The notes under the pieces: generated by a model
What the model was told of the DNA's origin: nothing
Databases searched by the model: none
What the model saw: the letters and a program-made list of their open reading frames with translations, nothing else
DNA from: a bacterium
GTDB taxonomy: Bacteria > Planctomycetota > UBA1135 > UBA2386
DNA: 64,000 nucleotides
Assembly: GCA_024743115.1 (NCBI GenBank)
Contig: JANSXC010000005.1
Location: 1-64,000 of the forward strand
Reading direction: 5' to 3'
Made by a program: the position numbers and the translations under genes
Shown: piece after piece, positions 26,007-34,710 of the stretch
How the letters are laid out: each line of letters begins with the position of its first letter
Numbering within the stretch: the stretch's first letter is position 1

Positions 26007-27381
26007 TGGTCACGTCGCCGCCGGCCGCGACGGTGCACGGCTGCACGAGGGCGCCCGATTCCTCCCCAGCCGGCACCAGCACGGCATCGTAGCGCCCGGC
26101 CGGCACACCCTCGATTCGGAACGCCCCGTCACCATCGACCGTTCCCCGCCGGATCCTGGCGCCGACGCCGTCGTGGGGTCGCAGCACGACGGCTGCGCCG
26201 ACGGCATGCCGGCCCAGATGCCACGCTGTGCCCAGGACCGTTCCAGTGACCATGCGCGGCTCGAGCGAGTCGACCCGAATCGTCCGGCCGCCCTCGATGT
26301 CGACGAGGCGCGCGAGCGTCGACCGCCCATCGACCTCGAACTCCTGGACGATCGCGTGCAGGTTGCTCGCGAACGGTTCGGCCACCGCAGCGAGCAGGTA
26401 CCGGCCCGGCGCCACGTCGCGAAACGTGAACCCGCCGCGGATATCGGCGGTAACGAAACGATTCACCGCGCCGCTGTAGAGCGCGATCGTCACCCCGGGT
26501 CGTGAGGTGCCGGCCACATGACCTGGCGGAGCTAGTTCGAGTTCGATGTTCTTCAGCTCGCCCGACATGAGCTCGAAGCGCTCCCGCGCGGCCCCGTGCT
26601 GCGGTCCGACGCCGACCACGACCGGCCCGACCGGGACGTCGTCGAACGTGAACCGGCCTGCCGCGTCGACACCGGCGCGCGCGACGAACTGCCCCCCAGG
26701 ACAAACGGGCCCGGTACCGAGCCACGTGCGCGGCGGGGATTCGTCGACGCCCGGCACCCAGAGTTCGACGTGGAAGTCGGGCGTTGCCCCATGCAGGTAG
26801 CCCGCGATCCGCGCGCCGGCCGGTAGCCGCACGCTGAGCTCCGCTGGCAGTGCGGCCGGATCGACGACCAGAACGACCGGCGCATGACCCGCAGCCGTCA
26901 CGACGAGGTCGCGCACCCGACCGTCGGCGAACTGCAGTTCGAAACGCCCCTCCTCATCGGTCTTCGCCGCTGGCGCGTTCTCGCCGACGTGAGCCGGCCG
27001 CGCCCGCCGACCGGCCAGAACCGGAAGCAGTGCGAGCCGAGCCCCCGCAATCGGCCGAGAGGAATAGTCGAAGACCCGGCCCCGCAACCACGGACCTGAG
27101 TGGATGACGGCCGGCTGCTTCGCTGCCTCGTCGGTGGCGGTCGGCGCGGCCGCCGCGGGGCCGTCCGCAGCAGACCCTCCCCCGGCCGGTGCACGCTTCT
27201 GGGGCTCACTTCGCATCTCACCCTGCGCCACCTCCGGCGCGGCGCGATGGGCCGTATCCGAAACCTCCGCGACCCCGCCTTCGCCCGCCCCCCCCAGCGG
27301 CACGGGATCGCCGCGTCCGAGCGACCACACGCCCACAGCCGCTGCGATCACGATCGCTGCCAACGCGAGGAACCGGGCCAT
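25987..27381 (-). CDS. Membrane-anchored carboxypeptidase-regulatory-like domain protein
   Basis: About 464 residues from the ATG at 27381, where a membrane span or signal (ARFLALAAIVIAAAVGVWSL) begins. The much longer open frame upstream lies antisense to a real glycosyltransferase gene. After an Ala/Pro-rich linker (about 30-95) come repeated transthyretin-like beta-sandwiches: GRVFDYSSRPIAGARLALL, GRFTFDDVPVGPVVVGVG, GGFTFRDVAPGRYLLAAV and GAFRIEGVPAGRYDAVLVP. Such domains are structural or binding modules in surface proteins. The last 20 bp overlap the convergent acyltransferase gene. Confidence 0.8.
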   Translation of the reverse strand: MARFLALAAIVIAAAVGVWSLGRGDPVPLGGAGEGGVAEVSDTAHRAAPEVAQGEMRSEPQKRAPAGGGSAADGPAAAAPTATDEAAKQPAVIHSGPWLRGRVFDYSSRPIAGARLALLPVLAGRRARPAHVGENAPAAKTDEEGRFELQFADGRVRDLVVTAAGHAPVVLVVDPAALPAELSVRLPAGARIAGYLHGATPDFHVELWVPGVDESPPRTWLGTGPVCPGGQFVARAGVDAAGRFTFDDVPVGPVVVGVGPQHGAARERFELMSGELKNIELELAPPGHVAGTSRPGVTIALYSGAVNRFVTADIRGGFTFRDVAPGRYLLAAVAEPFASNLHAIVQEFEVDGRSTLARLVDIEGGRTIRVDSLEPRMVTGTVLGTAWHLGRHAVGAAVVLRPHDGVGARIRRGTVDGDGAFRIEGVPAGRYDAVLVPAGEESGALVQPCTVAAGGDVTITLVAR

Positions 27382-27441
27382 CGCCAGCGATCGTAACGTC
27401 GAACTTCCCGACAGTCGCGAACGGCTCAAGTCGCCCCATGG

Positions 27442-27454
27442 CATCGGACCGATG
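27442..27454. promoter_or_regulatory. Short dyad in divergent promoter region
   Basis: CATCGG-A-CCGATG is a perfect 6-bp dyad centred 30 bp before the glycosyltransferase ATG, in the 96-bp gap between divergent genes. It could be an operator; short dyads also occur by chance in high-GC DNA. Confidence 0.25.
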
Positions 27455-27462
27455 AGACCTTC

Positions 27463-27469
27463 AGAGGAG
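27463..27469 (+). promoter_or_regulatory. Ribosome-binding site of glycosyltransferase gene
   Basis: AGAGGAG ends 8 bases before the ATG at 27478. It fixes that start. Confidence 0.7.
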
Positions 27470-27477
27470 TCGAACTC

Positions 27478-28953
27478 ATGCGGATCACCTGGCTGTTGGA
27501 AGACGCGTCCCAGATCTGGGGCGGCGTCAAGGTCGCTCTCGAGGACGCGAACTGGCTGCAACGAAACGGCCACGAGGTCACCGTGCTGTCCCGCTCCGGG
27601 CCGCCCGAATGGATGCAGCTCGAGTGCCGTTTCGAGCAGGTCGAGGACTTCCGCCCCGAGCACCTGCCCGCCGCCGACATCCTCGTCGGCACGTTCTGGA
27701 CGACCGTGCCGTGGGCCGCGAGCGCGGGACCAGGCAAGGGCGTACCCGTGCACTACTGCCAGGGCTACGAGGGCGATGCGCAGGAGAACGCCGCATTGCG
27801 TGAGCGCATCGAGGCGGCCTACCGCCTGCCCGGTGTCGAACACATCACGATCAGCGACAACCTCACGGCGCTGCTGCAGGAACGCTTCGGCATCGCCAGC
27901 CGCCAGGTCGTCTACGCAATCGACGAGAGCGTGCACTTCCCCGGTGAGGAACGCGCTCCGGGGTCGCCGCTGCGCGTCGGCCTCGTCGGTCCCTACCAGA
28001 TCGGCTGGAAGGGCCTGCCGACGGGTTACGAAGCGTGCCGACTCGCGCAGGCTGCGGGCCAGAACCTCGTGCTGGTGCGAGCCACGAACACGGCTCCCGA
28101 CGCCGCCGAACAGAACACGCAGTTCCCGGTCGAATGGCACGAGCAGCTGCCGCCGGCGCGGATGGGCGACTTCTACCGCTCGCTCGACGTCTTCATCGGG
28201 ACGAGTATCGGCCCTGAAGAAGGCTTCTTCCTGCCCGCGATCGAAGCGATGGCGTGCGGAGTCCCGACCGTGCTGACCGACATCCCCTGCTTCCGGAGTC
28301 ACGCGCGCCTGCACGGCAATGAGTCGTACACGCTCTTCGTACCTCCGGGCGACTCCGCGGCGATGGCCGAAGCGATCGTCGTCGCCGGCCGCATGCCCGA
28401 CGTGCGCACGAACCTGAGACGCCACGGCCTCGAAGTCGCGGCGCATTACACGCGCAATGCCCACGGTCGCGACCTCGAGGCCGCGTTCCGCGAGTTCGTG
28501 GCCAACCGTGAACCAGCCACGGCCACGCTGGTCACCGACATTCCGTCGGCACCAGAGCCGGCACCGATCCGTCTCGCACCTACACCAATGCCGGCATCGA
28601 TACCTCACTCGCCAAGCGTGGTCGAAGCTCGAGCACTGCTCGAAGCCGGTGACGCGATGGCCGCCGTTCGCCTGTGCGACACGCTCGCGCGCGGCGGCGT
28701 CGACAGCGAAGAGCTGCACATCGTTCGCGGCACGGCGCTGCACGCACTGAATCTCTACGCCGATGCAGCGCAGGCGTTCCGCGCCGCGATCGTCGTCGGC
28801 GGCCGCACCGCGGACGCGTTCAACCGCCTCGGCATGGTGCTGTTCCAGGCCGGCGACCAGCGCGGCGCGCGCCAGAGCTTCGAACGTGCGCTCGTGCTGC
28901 AACCCGAGCACGCCGACGCGCGCAGCAACCTCGATTCCCTGACGGCCGCGTAG
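27478..28953 (+). CDS. Family-4-type glycosyltransferase fused to TPR domain
   Basis: A 491-residue cytoplasmic protein. The N-terminal part (about 1-345) is a GT-B glycosyltransferase: SQIWGGVKVALEDANWL at the start, RVGLVGPYQIGWKGL in the middle, and the donor-binding E-x7-E region EEGFFLPAIEAMACGVPTVL with EGFFLP as the key motif. After a Pro-rich linker (about 347-380) the C-terminal 110 residues form TPR-like helices (FNRLGMVLFQAGDQRGARQS). The downstream gene has the same two-part plan, 24 bp away, so the pair probably modifies the same glycan or protein. Substrates are unknown. Confidence 0.85.
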   Translation: MRITWLLEDASQIWGGVKVALEDANWLQRNGHEVTVLSRSGPPEWMQLECRFEQVEDFRPEHLPAADILVGTFWTTVPWAASAGPGKGVPVHYCQGYEGDAQENAALRERIEAAYRLPGVEHITISDNLTALLQERFGIASRQVVYAIDESVHFPGEERAPGSPLRVGLVGPYQIGWKGLPTGYEACRLAQAAGQNLVLVRATNTAPDAAEQNTQFPVEWHEQLPPARMGDFYRSLDVFIGTSIGPEEGFFLPAIEAMACGVPTVLTDIPCFRSHARLHGNESYTLFVPPGDSAAMAEAIVVAGRMPDVRTNLRRHGLEVAAHYTRNAHGRDLEAAFREFVANREPATATLVTDIPSAPEPAPIRLAPTPMPASIPHSPSVVEARALLEAGDAMAAVRLCDTLARGGVDSEELHIVRGTALHALNLYADAAQAFRAAIVVGGRTADAFNRLGMVLFQAGDQRGARQSFERALVLQPEHADARSNLDSLTAA

Positions 28954-28977
28954 CGGTACCGACGACCGGGGATCGCC

Positions 28978-30363
28978 ATGCGCATTCTCTGCAACCTGCC
29001 GCTCGAGTGCTTCGACGAGCGTGAGGCGTTGCGCGACGTCGAACTCGTCACATACGGACCCGCCGATCGCATGCTCGTCGACGGCGTGCATTTCCCGTTC
29101 GACGTCGAGTTCGACCCGTCAGCCGGCAGTTGGGACGAACTCGCGGCAAAGCTACCGCCTGGCTTCACGCCCGACCTGCTGCTGATCTACTGGCCGGACC
29201 AGGAACCGTTACCCGCGGGGCTCGAACACTGCCCGGTCCCCATCGTCGGGGTCGTCTCGGACTACAACCTCGCGTTGCCCTATCTCGCGGGACTGTGGCC
29301 GTTCTTCGACACGGTGTTGTGTGACCGCGCCGGCCAGGATCTGTTTCGCCGCCTGTCGTTCGCCGACGTGAAGTACTGGTGCCAGTATGCCCACAAGCGC
29401 CCCTTCCATCGCCTGATGCCCGAGGTCGGCCCGCGCGACATCGACATCGGTTTCGCCGGCAACCTAAGCCCGTCGGTACAGCGCGAGCGCGCGCCATGGG
29501 TCGAACGCGTACGCCGGCTCGGCGACGAGAACGTGCACGCTTCGCTGCTCTCCGGCCTGCACGGTCGGAACTACGGCAGTTTCCTCAACCGCTGCAAGAT
29601 CGGCTGGAATCGCAGTATTCGCGGCGAGATCAACCTGCGGGCATTCGAAGTTCCGGCCTGCGGCGCGGTCCTGATGATGGAACGCGACAACCTCGAGGTC
29701 CGCGACTTCTTCGTGCCCGACGAGGAGTGCGTGCTCTACGGCGACGACGACTTCGAACAGCAGGTGCTCGAACTGCTGCTCGACGACGACCGCCGGAAGC
29801 GCATCGCGAAGGCCGGGCACCACCGCGCGCAGCAGCACCGCCTCGGCAACCGCATCGGCGAGGTCGGGCAACTGCTGGCTTCGCAGACGCCAACTCGCCC
29901 GCAGAGCACCGAGGCCGACCGCGTGCTCGGTCGCGCTGTCGCGATGCTGCTTACGTGGGCGCCAGGGGAGAACATCGCCGCTGCCGCACTCGCCGCCAAC
30001 CAGCTGGCTCCCGACGATCCCCGTACGCTCAACCTGCTCGCGCTCGCCACGCTGCGCTGGCGCGGCAGCGACGGCGGCGGCACAGCCTGGAAGCTGCTGC
30101 ACCGCGCGCTCGAGATCTCACCGAGCTACGTGCCGGCGGCGACCAATCTCGCCGCGCTCGCGAGCGCCACACAGGACCACCATCTGCTAGGGCGTGTGCA
30201 ATGCGAAGTCGATCGCCGAATCGAAGGACCGGATTGGCGCGACCTCGACGGGCCGACGTTGCCGTTCGGTTACGCCGAGCGCGCGATCGACCGCTCGCTC
30301 GCACTGCAGAGCGCGGTGCGTGAAGGCGACCCAGGGTTGTTCGCAGCGACCCTCGCCGACTGA
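28978..30363 (+). CDS. CgeB-like glycosyltransferase fused to TPR-like region
   Basis: A 461-residue protein. The GT part (about 1-305) resembles CgeB/spore-maturation glycosyltransferases: a Rossmann region with LLLIYWPDQEPLP, DIDIGFAGNLSP in the middle, and the C-terminal signature INLRAFEVPACGAVLMM, typical of Glyco_trans_1_2 domains. Residues about 315-460 are helical repeats with TPR-like spacing (AALAANQLAPDDPRTLNLLALATLRW). It follows the other GT-TPR gene by 24 bp and has a purine-rich site (GGGGATCG) before the ATG. TPR-fused transferases often act on proteins, which makes a protein target such as flagellin worth considering. Confidence 0.8.
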   Translation: MRILCNLPLECFDEREALRDVELVTYGPADRMLVDGVHFPFDVEFDPSAGSWDELAAKLPPGFTPDLLLIYWPDQEPLPAGLEHCPVPIVGVVSDYNLALPYLAGLWPFFDTVLCDRAGQDLFRRLSFADVKYWCQYAHKRPFHRLMPEVGPRDIDIGFAGNLSPSVQRERAPWVERVRRLGDENVHASLLSGLHGRNYGSFLNRCKIGWNRSIRGEINLRAFEVPACGAVLMMERDNLEVRDFFVPDEECVLYGDDDFEQQVLELLLDDDRRKRIAKAGHHRAQQHRLGNRIGEVGQLLASQTPTRPQSTEADRVLGRAVAMLLTWAPGENIAAAALAANQLAPDDPRTLNLLALATLRWRGSDGGGTAWKLLHRALEISPSYVPAATNLAALASATQDHHLLGRVQCEVDRRIEGPDWRDLDGPTLPFGYAERAIDRSLALQSAVREGDPGLFAATLAD

Positions 30364-30376
30364 GTAACCGGCCGCG

Positions 30377-31747
30377 CTATCGAATCGGGTCGATGCGATA
30401 GAGCGCTCCGAACGTGAGCACCAGGAGCTCACCGGTGACCCCACGCTGAACGTCGACCGGCAAGTTCCTGGTGCCGTTGACCGCGAACTCCACGAAGTCT
30501 GCCTCGATGTCGACGTCGGTTCGTTGGGCGCCGGACATCACGAAGCGCCTCACGGCGTGCTCCGCGTAGAGGCTCAGGTAGAGCGACTCCGCCGCGTCGC
30601 CGGACCAGCCGGAGATCACCGGGTCCTGGAACACCAGCCCGGTCGGCGCGACGACGTCGGGCCAGTGGCGCAGGACCGCGCCGGTAGCGGCGCCGTATGA
30701 CCCCGCGACACCGCCCCACTCGAAGTTACGCCCGCCCTGCAGCAGGACCAGGTAATCATCGGCTGCGGGCCCGTTGTCCGCGGCGAACAGACCACCGAGC
30801 GTCGGGTGCAGGGTCAGCGCGAACGTGTTGCGCAGGCCCTTCGCGAAGACATGGCTCGACGGATCCGGGTTGTCGCCGGGGATACCGCCGTCACTCGGCC
30901 GCACCCGCAGGACCTTGCCGGCGAACTGGCCGTCATCCTGGGCCAACGCCGGGTCTTCGGTATCGCCGATCGTCAGCAGCAGCATCCCAGCAGCGTCGAA
31001 ACACAACGCGCCGCCATTGTTGATCGCGCTGACCGGCAGGTCGTCCAACAAGACGGCCGCGGCCGTCGCGGTGTTGCCGACCGCGCGCCACCGCAGCAGC
31101 TGCCCACGATCCGGCTTGCCCGCGCCAGCCGGCGTGCAGGCATAGGCGAAGACCAGACCGTCGATGGCGAAGTCGGGCGACAGCGCCACCCCGAGCAGCC
31201 CAAGGTGGCCGCCACCGAGTACGGGCACGGTGACGAACGGCGCGCCGAGCAGATTGCCGCTCGCGTCGACGATGCGGATGGCGCCAGTCGTCAGTTCGGT
31301 AACGAAGGTCCGGCCGTCCGGCGCGACCGCCATCTTCGCCACGCCGTTCGGCAAGCTGGCGACCTCGCGACACTCGTAGCCTACCGCCAGACTCAGCACG
31401 TCCGCGGGCAGTGCCCGCCCGATCGCGACGGCCACCCGACCTTCGATGCGGCGATCACCAGAACGCGCAGAAACGACATAGTCCTGGCGGGCCGTCACGG
31501 TCGTCGGCGTGCCCGCGATCCGGCCCGTCGCGACATCGAGCGCGAGCCCGGCCGGCAACGCCGGCCGGACCTCGAAGTCGCGCAGCTCACCCACGACATC
31601 GGGATCCACCTGCGCCACATCGCCGACGCGCAACGTCACGCCAGCTGCCGGAAACTGGAGCACCTCACCCGAGGCGCTGCCACCGCTGCACGCGACCGCT
31701 GTCAGCCCCGCCGCGAGCACCGGAAGTATGCGCCGCCCCACCGTCAC
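30377..31747 (-). CDS. Glucose/sorbosone-dehydrogenase-like propeller lipoprotein with Ig-like domain
   Basis: A 456-residue protein with a lipobox (AVACSG, Cys20). Residues about 30-110 match a He_PIG-type Ig domain (LPAGLALDVATGRIAGTPT). Residues about 120-455 form a six-bladed GSDH propeller with LGVALSPDFAIDGLVFAYA, SAINNGGALCFDAAGMLLLTIGD and FAKGLRNTFALTLHP, which correspond to conserved blades of PQQ-dependent sugar dehydrogenases. Whether PQQ is bound cannot be told. It starts inside the stop of the DUF1501 gene (4-bp ATGA overlap), so the two are coupled. Confidence 0.82.
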   Translation of the reverse strand: MTVGRRILPVLAAGLTAVACSGGSASGEVLQFPAAGVTLRVGDVAQVDPDVVGELRDFEVRPALPAGLALDVATGRIAGTPTTVTARQDYVVSARSGDRRIEGRVAVAIGRALPADVLSLAVGYECREVASLPNGVAKMAVAPDGRTFVTELTTGAIRIVDASGNLLGAPFVTVPVLGGGHLGLLGVALSPDFAIDGLVFAYACTPAGAGKPDRGQLLRWRAVGNTATAAAVLLDDLPVSAINNGGALCFDAAGMLLLTIGDTEDPALAQDDGQFAGKVLRVRPSDGGIPGDNPDPSSHVFAKGLRNTFALTLHPTLGGLFAADNGPAADDYLVLLQGGRNFEWGGVAGSYGAATGAVLRHWPDVVAPTGLVFQDPVISGWSGDAAESLYLSLYAEHAVRRFVMSGAQRTDVDIEADFVEFAVNGTRNLPVDVQRGVTGELLVLTFGALYRIDPIR

Positions 31748-33003
31748 AGGATCACATCCGGCTGACTCGCGATCGCGAGTTCCTCGGCGAACACCGTCGT
31801 CGGGTCGGCGACCCCGAGGTGGGCCTCGAGCACGCGACCGTAGATCCCCCGGAAATCGACGCCGTAGGCCAGGTTGCTGGCGTCGAGATCGGCGTTGGTG
31901 AGCGCGGGACCGTGAAGGCCACCACGCACGGCCCCACCGAGGAGGATCATATTGCCGGCCTCACCGTGGTCGGTTCCCGAGGATCCGTTCTCGAAGTTGC
32001 GCCGTCCGAACTCGGACATCACCACGATCACGGTGTCGCTCCAGACCCCCATGGCCTTGAGATCGTTGGCGAGATCCGCGAGACCTTCGTCGAGGTCCTG
32101 CAACAGGCCGGCGTGGCGCGACAGCTGCGCGCCGTGCGTATCGAACCCGCCGAGCCGGGTGTAGTAGACCCGGGTCTCGAACCCCGCCTGCACCATCCGC
32201 GCCACGTCGAGCAGTCGCTGCGACAGCGGGCCGGTGCGGTAGGTCACCGTCGAGGTGTAGTTGTCCACGGCATCACGGATCTGGCCGGCGAGCGCGTGCC
32301 CGGTCAGCAGCGCGTCGCGGGCCGGGGAAGCAGTGCGCGCGTCGAGGATGTCGCGCAACACCTCGAGACGGTGGGCGTGGTTGTTCGAGTAGCGCGAATC
32401 GTTGTCGAACCGGAAGCGGCTCAGCGACCCGACCGACAGAGGATCGGAACCCGCCCCCACGAACGCCCGGTGGCGTCCACACGCAATCGACACCGCTCCG
32501 AGCGTCGTCGGCGCGTATTGCGCTGCATACCGGCCGACCCAGCCGTTGCCGTTCGGCGTGTCGCGCAGTCCCTGCGCCCAGATCTTGCGGCTGGTGTCGT
32601 GGCTCTTGTTCGCGCGCTGGTAGCCGACCTTCTGGACGATCGCGACGTCGCCATCGCGATACATCTGCGCGAGACTGCCGAGCTCCGAGTGCAGTCGAAA
32701 CGCGCTCGTGCCGTACGGTCCAGTATCGATCGGCAGCGTCGCACCACTGCCGAGCGCGAGCGTCGGCCGTTGCACCGCGTAGTTCGAAAGCCCCTGAGGC
32801 ACCACCGTGTTGAGCCAGTCGTTGCCACCATCGAGCTCCACGACCACGACGAACTTGCCTGACCGCCGCGGCGACCCAACGGGCGCGACAGCCGCAGCCG
32901 CACGATCCACCGGCCCGAGAGCCGCCACCCCGAGCGCGCTGAGGGTGAATCGAATCGCGTCACGGCGCGTGACCCCTGCCGACTGGTTCTTGGAAGTGTT
33001 CAT
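31744..33003 (-). CDS. DUF1501 protein with Tat signal
   Basis: A 419-residue protein with a twin-arginine signal (TRRDAIRFTLSALG, cleavage near AAAA). The DUF1501 fold, related to alkaline phosphatase/sulfatases, shows VVVELDGGNDWLNTVVP at the start, GGFDTHGAQLSRHAGLL in the middle, and VIVVMSEFGRR with GTDHGEAGNMILLGG near the end. The acidic and His residues there likely bind metal. DUF1501 genes usually pair with a DUF1800 or DUF1553 gene, as seen here. The pair is abundant in planctomycetes but has no firm function. Confidence 0.92.
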   Translation of the reverse strand: MNTSKNQSAGVTRRDAIRFTLSALGVAALGPVDRAAAAVAPVGSPRRSGKFVVVVELDGGNDWLNTVVPQGLSNYAVQRPTLALGSGATLPIDTGPYGTSAFRLHSELGSLAQMYRDGDVAIVQKVGYQRANKSHDTSRKIWAQGLRDTPNGNGWVGRYAAQYAPTTLGAVSIACGRHRAFVGAGSDPLSVGSLSRFRFDNDSRYSNNHAHRLEVLRDILDARTASPARDALLTGHALAGQIRDAVDNYTSTVTYRTGPLSQRLLDVARMVQAGFETRVYYTRLGGFDTHGAQLSRHAGLLQDLDEGLADLANDLKAMGVWSDTVIVVMSEFGRRNFENGSSGTDHGEAGNMILLGGAVRGGLHGPALTNADLDASNLAYGVDFRGIYGRVLEAHLGVADPTTVFAEELAIASQPDVIL

Positions 33004-33036
33004 GTCCTTCTCCCTGCGTTCTGTTGTTCGAAGCGA

Positions 33037-34548
33037 TCAGCGCGCCAACGCACCGGGGTGACTGGCGAGGATGTAGAGCAGGCCGCGAACGCGCTCGTCG
33101 ATGTGACGTGAGTCATTGACGTCGAACGGATCCGGCTCGACGACGACACCCGAGCGCACGTTCGAATCGAGGTAGGTCACCAGACGGGTGCGTTCCTCGA
33201 TCGAGAGCGTGACCGCCAGCAGGCCCGCAAAGTGATCCACCACGGCGCCCGGATCCGTCTCCCCCGCGGGCATCGCGAGCACGACACCGTTCGTTGTCTG
33301 ATACGTCCGATCACCGATGACCCGCCGCACGAGGTTGGCGCGCTCGACGACACCGTCCGCCGACAGCCACTCCTCGCCCTGCGGCCAGCCGAACACGGAC
33401 GGCGGCCGACTCGGCTGCTGCGCCACCGAGTTCAGTTCATCGCGCATCGTGCGCGGCGCCACGAGTAGTCCGGTGCTGCGAACGAAGCCGATGCCGAAAT
33501 CCACCGGACTGCGAACCATCTCGCCGGCGGCGGCGTAGAACGCCTGCGACAAGAAGAGCCGCCGCAGAACCGGGCGCATCTCGTAGTTCGCGTCCCGGAT
33601 GACCTGCGCCAGGTTGCGGACCTGCTCGTCGGAGGGTGCGTCACTGACGAACTCGAGCAGCAGTTTCTCGGCGAGCCAGCTGGCGACATCGAGCGTCGCG
33701 AACGTCAGGTCCACCATCGCCGCGTAGTCGTCGCCGAGCTCGCCCGTGCCGAACATCACCTGCTCGAAAACGACCTTCGCGAACGTGTCCTTGCGACTGA
33801 CGTCGAACTCCATGAACCGCAGGTTCGTGCCGCTGTCGAGCCGGTTCTGGTAGCCGGTGAACGCGCGCGACGCCTCACGGATATCCCCTTCGGTGTAGCC
33901 GTTGTCGGCACCGACAGTGAACAGCTCGAGGAACTCCCGCGCGAAGTTCTCGTTGGGCTCGCCCTTCCTGCTGTCGTCGCCGTCCAGCCATTCGAGCATC
34001 GCCGGGTCGCGAGCGACCGCAAGGACGAGATCGCGGAAGCTGCCCAGCCCGTCACGACGCAGCAGGTTGATGTGATCAACCATCCAGTGCCGCTCCTGCG
34101 AGGACAACACGTCGCTCGCGACGGCAAAGTGGTCGTGCCAGAACATCGCGAGCCGCTCACGGAAGGGCGCTTCAGTGCGCATCATGATGTCGACCCACCA
34201 TTCGGTGATCGCGTTGCTCGAAGGGAACTTGCCCTCCAGCCCGACTGGATCGCTCGAGTTGACCAGCAGTGCGAACGCGCTGGTCTCCACGGCGGTCGTG
34301 CCGATCGCCGGCGGTGCAAGCATCGCATCGACGAACGCCGGCAGGCCGATGTCGAGTGCCCGCTGCCGTTCGGCCGATGTGATCCCGAAGTGCGTCCGCA
34401 GCAGCAGGTGGTCGACATCGACGGTGTCGAACTCGGCCTTCTGCGCCATGGAGTCCCGGGGCTGGCTGCCAGCGCCACCCCCGCTGCCACAACTGCACGC
34501 GAGCACCAACACAGCGCCCGCTGCAACTCGTACCGTGAGCCTTTGCAT
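33037..34548 (-). CDS. DUF1800 lipoprotein
   Basis: About 503 residues from the ATG at 34548, which starts a lipoprotein signal (LVLACSC). Earlier in-frame starts to 34635 precede no signal. DUF1800 landmarks are HLLLRTHFG near the N-terminus, MFWHDHFAVASDV, a NENFAREFLELFTVGADNGYTEGDIREASRAFTG block, and VDFGIGFVRSTG. It lies 33 bp upstream of the DUF1501 gene, giving the order DUF1800-DUF1501-GSDH in one operon. The paired proteins are thought to act together outside the cytoplasm; the function is unknown. Confidence 0.92.
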   Translation of the reverse strand: MQRLTVRVAAGAVLVLACSCGSGGGAGSQPRDSMAQKAEFDTVDVDHLLLRTHFGITSAERQRALDIGLPAFVDAMLAPPAIGTTAVETSAFALLVNSSDPVGLEGKFPSSNAITEWWVDIMMRTEAPFRERLAMFWHDHFAVASDVLSSQERHWMVDHINLLRRDGLGSFRDLVLAVARDPAMLEWLDGDDSRKGEPNENFAREFLELFTVGADNGYTEGDIREASRAFTGYQNRLDSGTNLRFMEFDVSRKDTFAKVVFEQVMFGTGELGDDYAAMVDLTFATLDVASWLAEKLLLEFVSDAPSDEQVRNLAQVIRDANYEMRPVLRRLFLSQAFYAAAGEMVRSPVDFGIGFVRSTGLLVAPRTMRDELNSVAQQPSRPPSVFGWPQGEEWLSADGVVERANLVRRVIGDRTYQTTNGVVLAMPAGETDPGAVVDHFAGLLAVTLSIEERTRLVTYLDSNVRSGVVVEPDPFDVNDSRHIDERVRGLLYILASHPGALAR

Positions 34549-34565
34549 CGTTCTTCTTCCCGACC

Positions 34566-34585
34566 CCGACCCTATCACGGGTCGG
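34566..34585 (-). other. Hairpin between dus gene and DUF1800 operon
   Basis: CCGACCC (34566-34572) pairs perfectly with GGGTCGG (34579-34585), with a 6-base loop. It lies 126 bp downstream of the dus stop and 18 bp before the DUF1800 start on the same strand. No U-run follows, so a leader structure is as likely as a terminator. Confidence 0.4.
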
Positions 34586-34710
34586 AAGACCCGATCGGAA
34601 GTGGTCGATTGGCACCTGGGTGGAACCCGTAGCACGGCGGCAAGACCCGTCTCAGACCGGGAACCCGGGGTTGTCCCTGAACGAGGCCGACCCGAGCCGA
34701 ACGAACGGGC

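Noticed and set aside
27382..29091. N-terminal extension of the carboxypeptidase-regulatory-like gene to 29091
   Set aside because: It is antisense to a glycosyltransferase with clear motifs and a good ribosome site. A convincing start with membrane segment exists at 27381.
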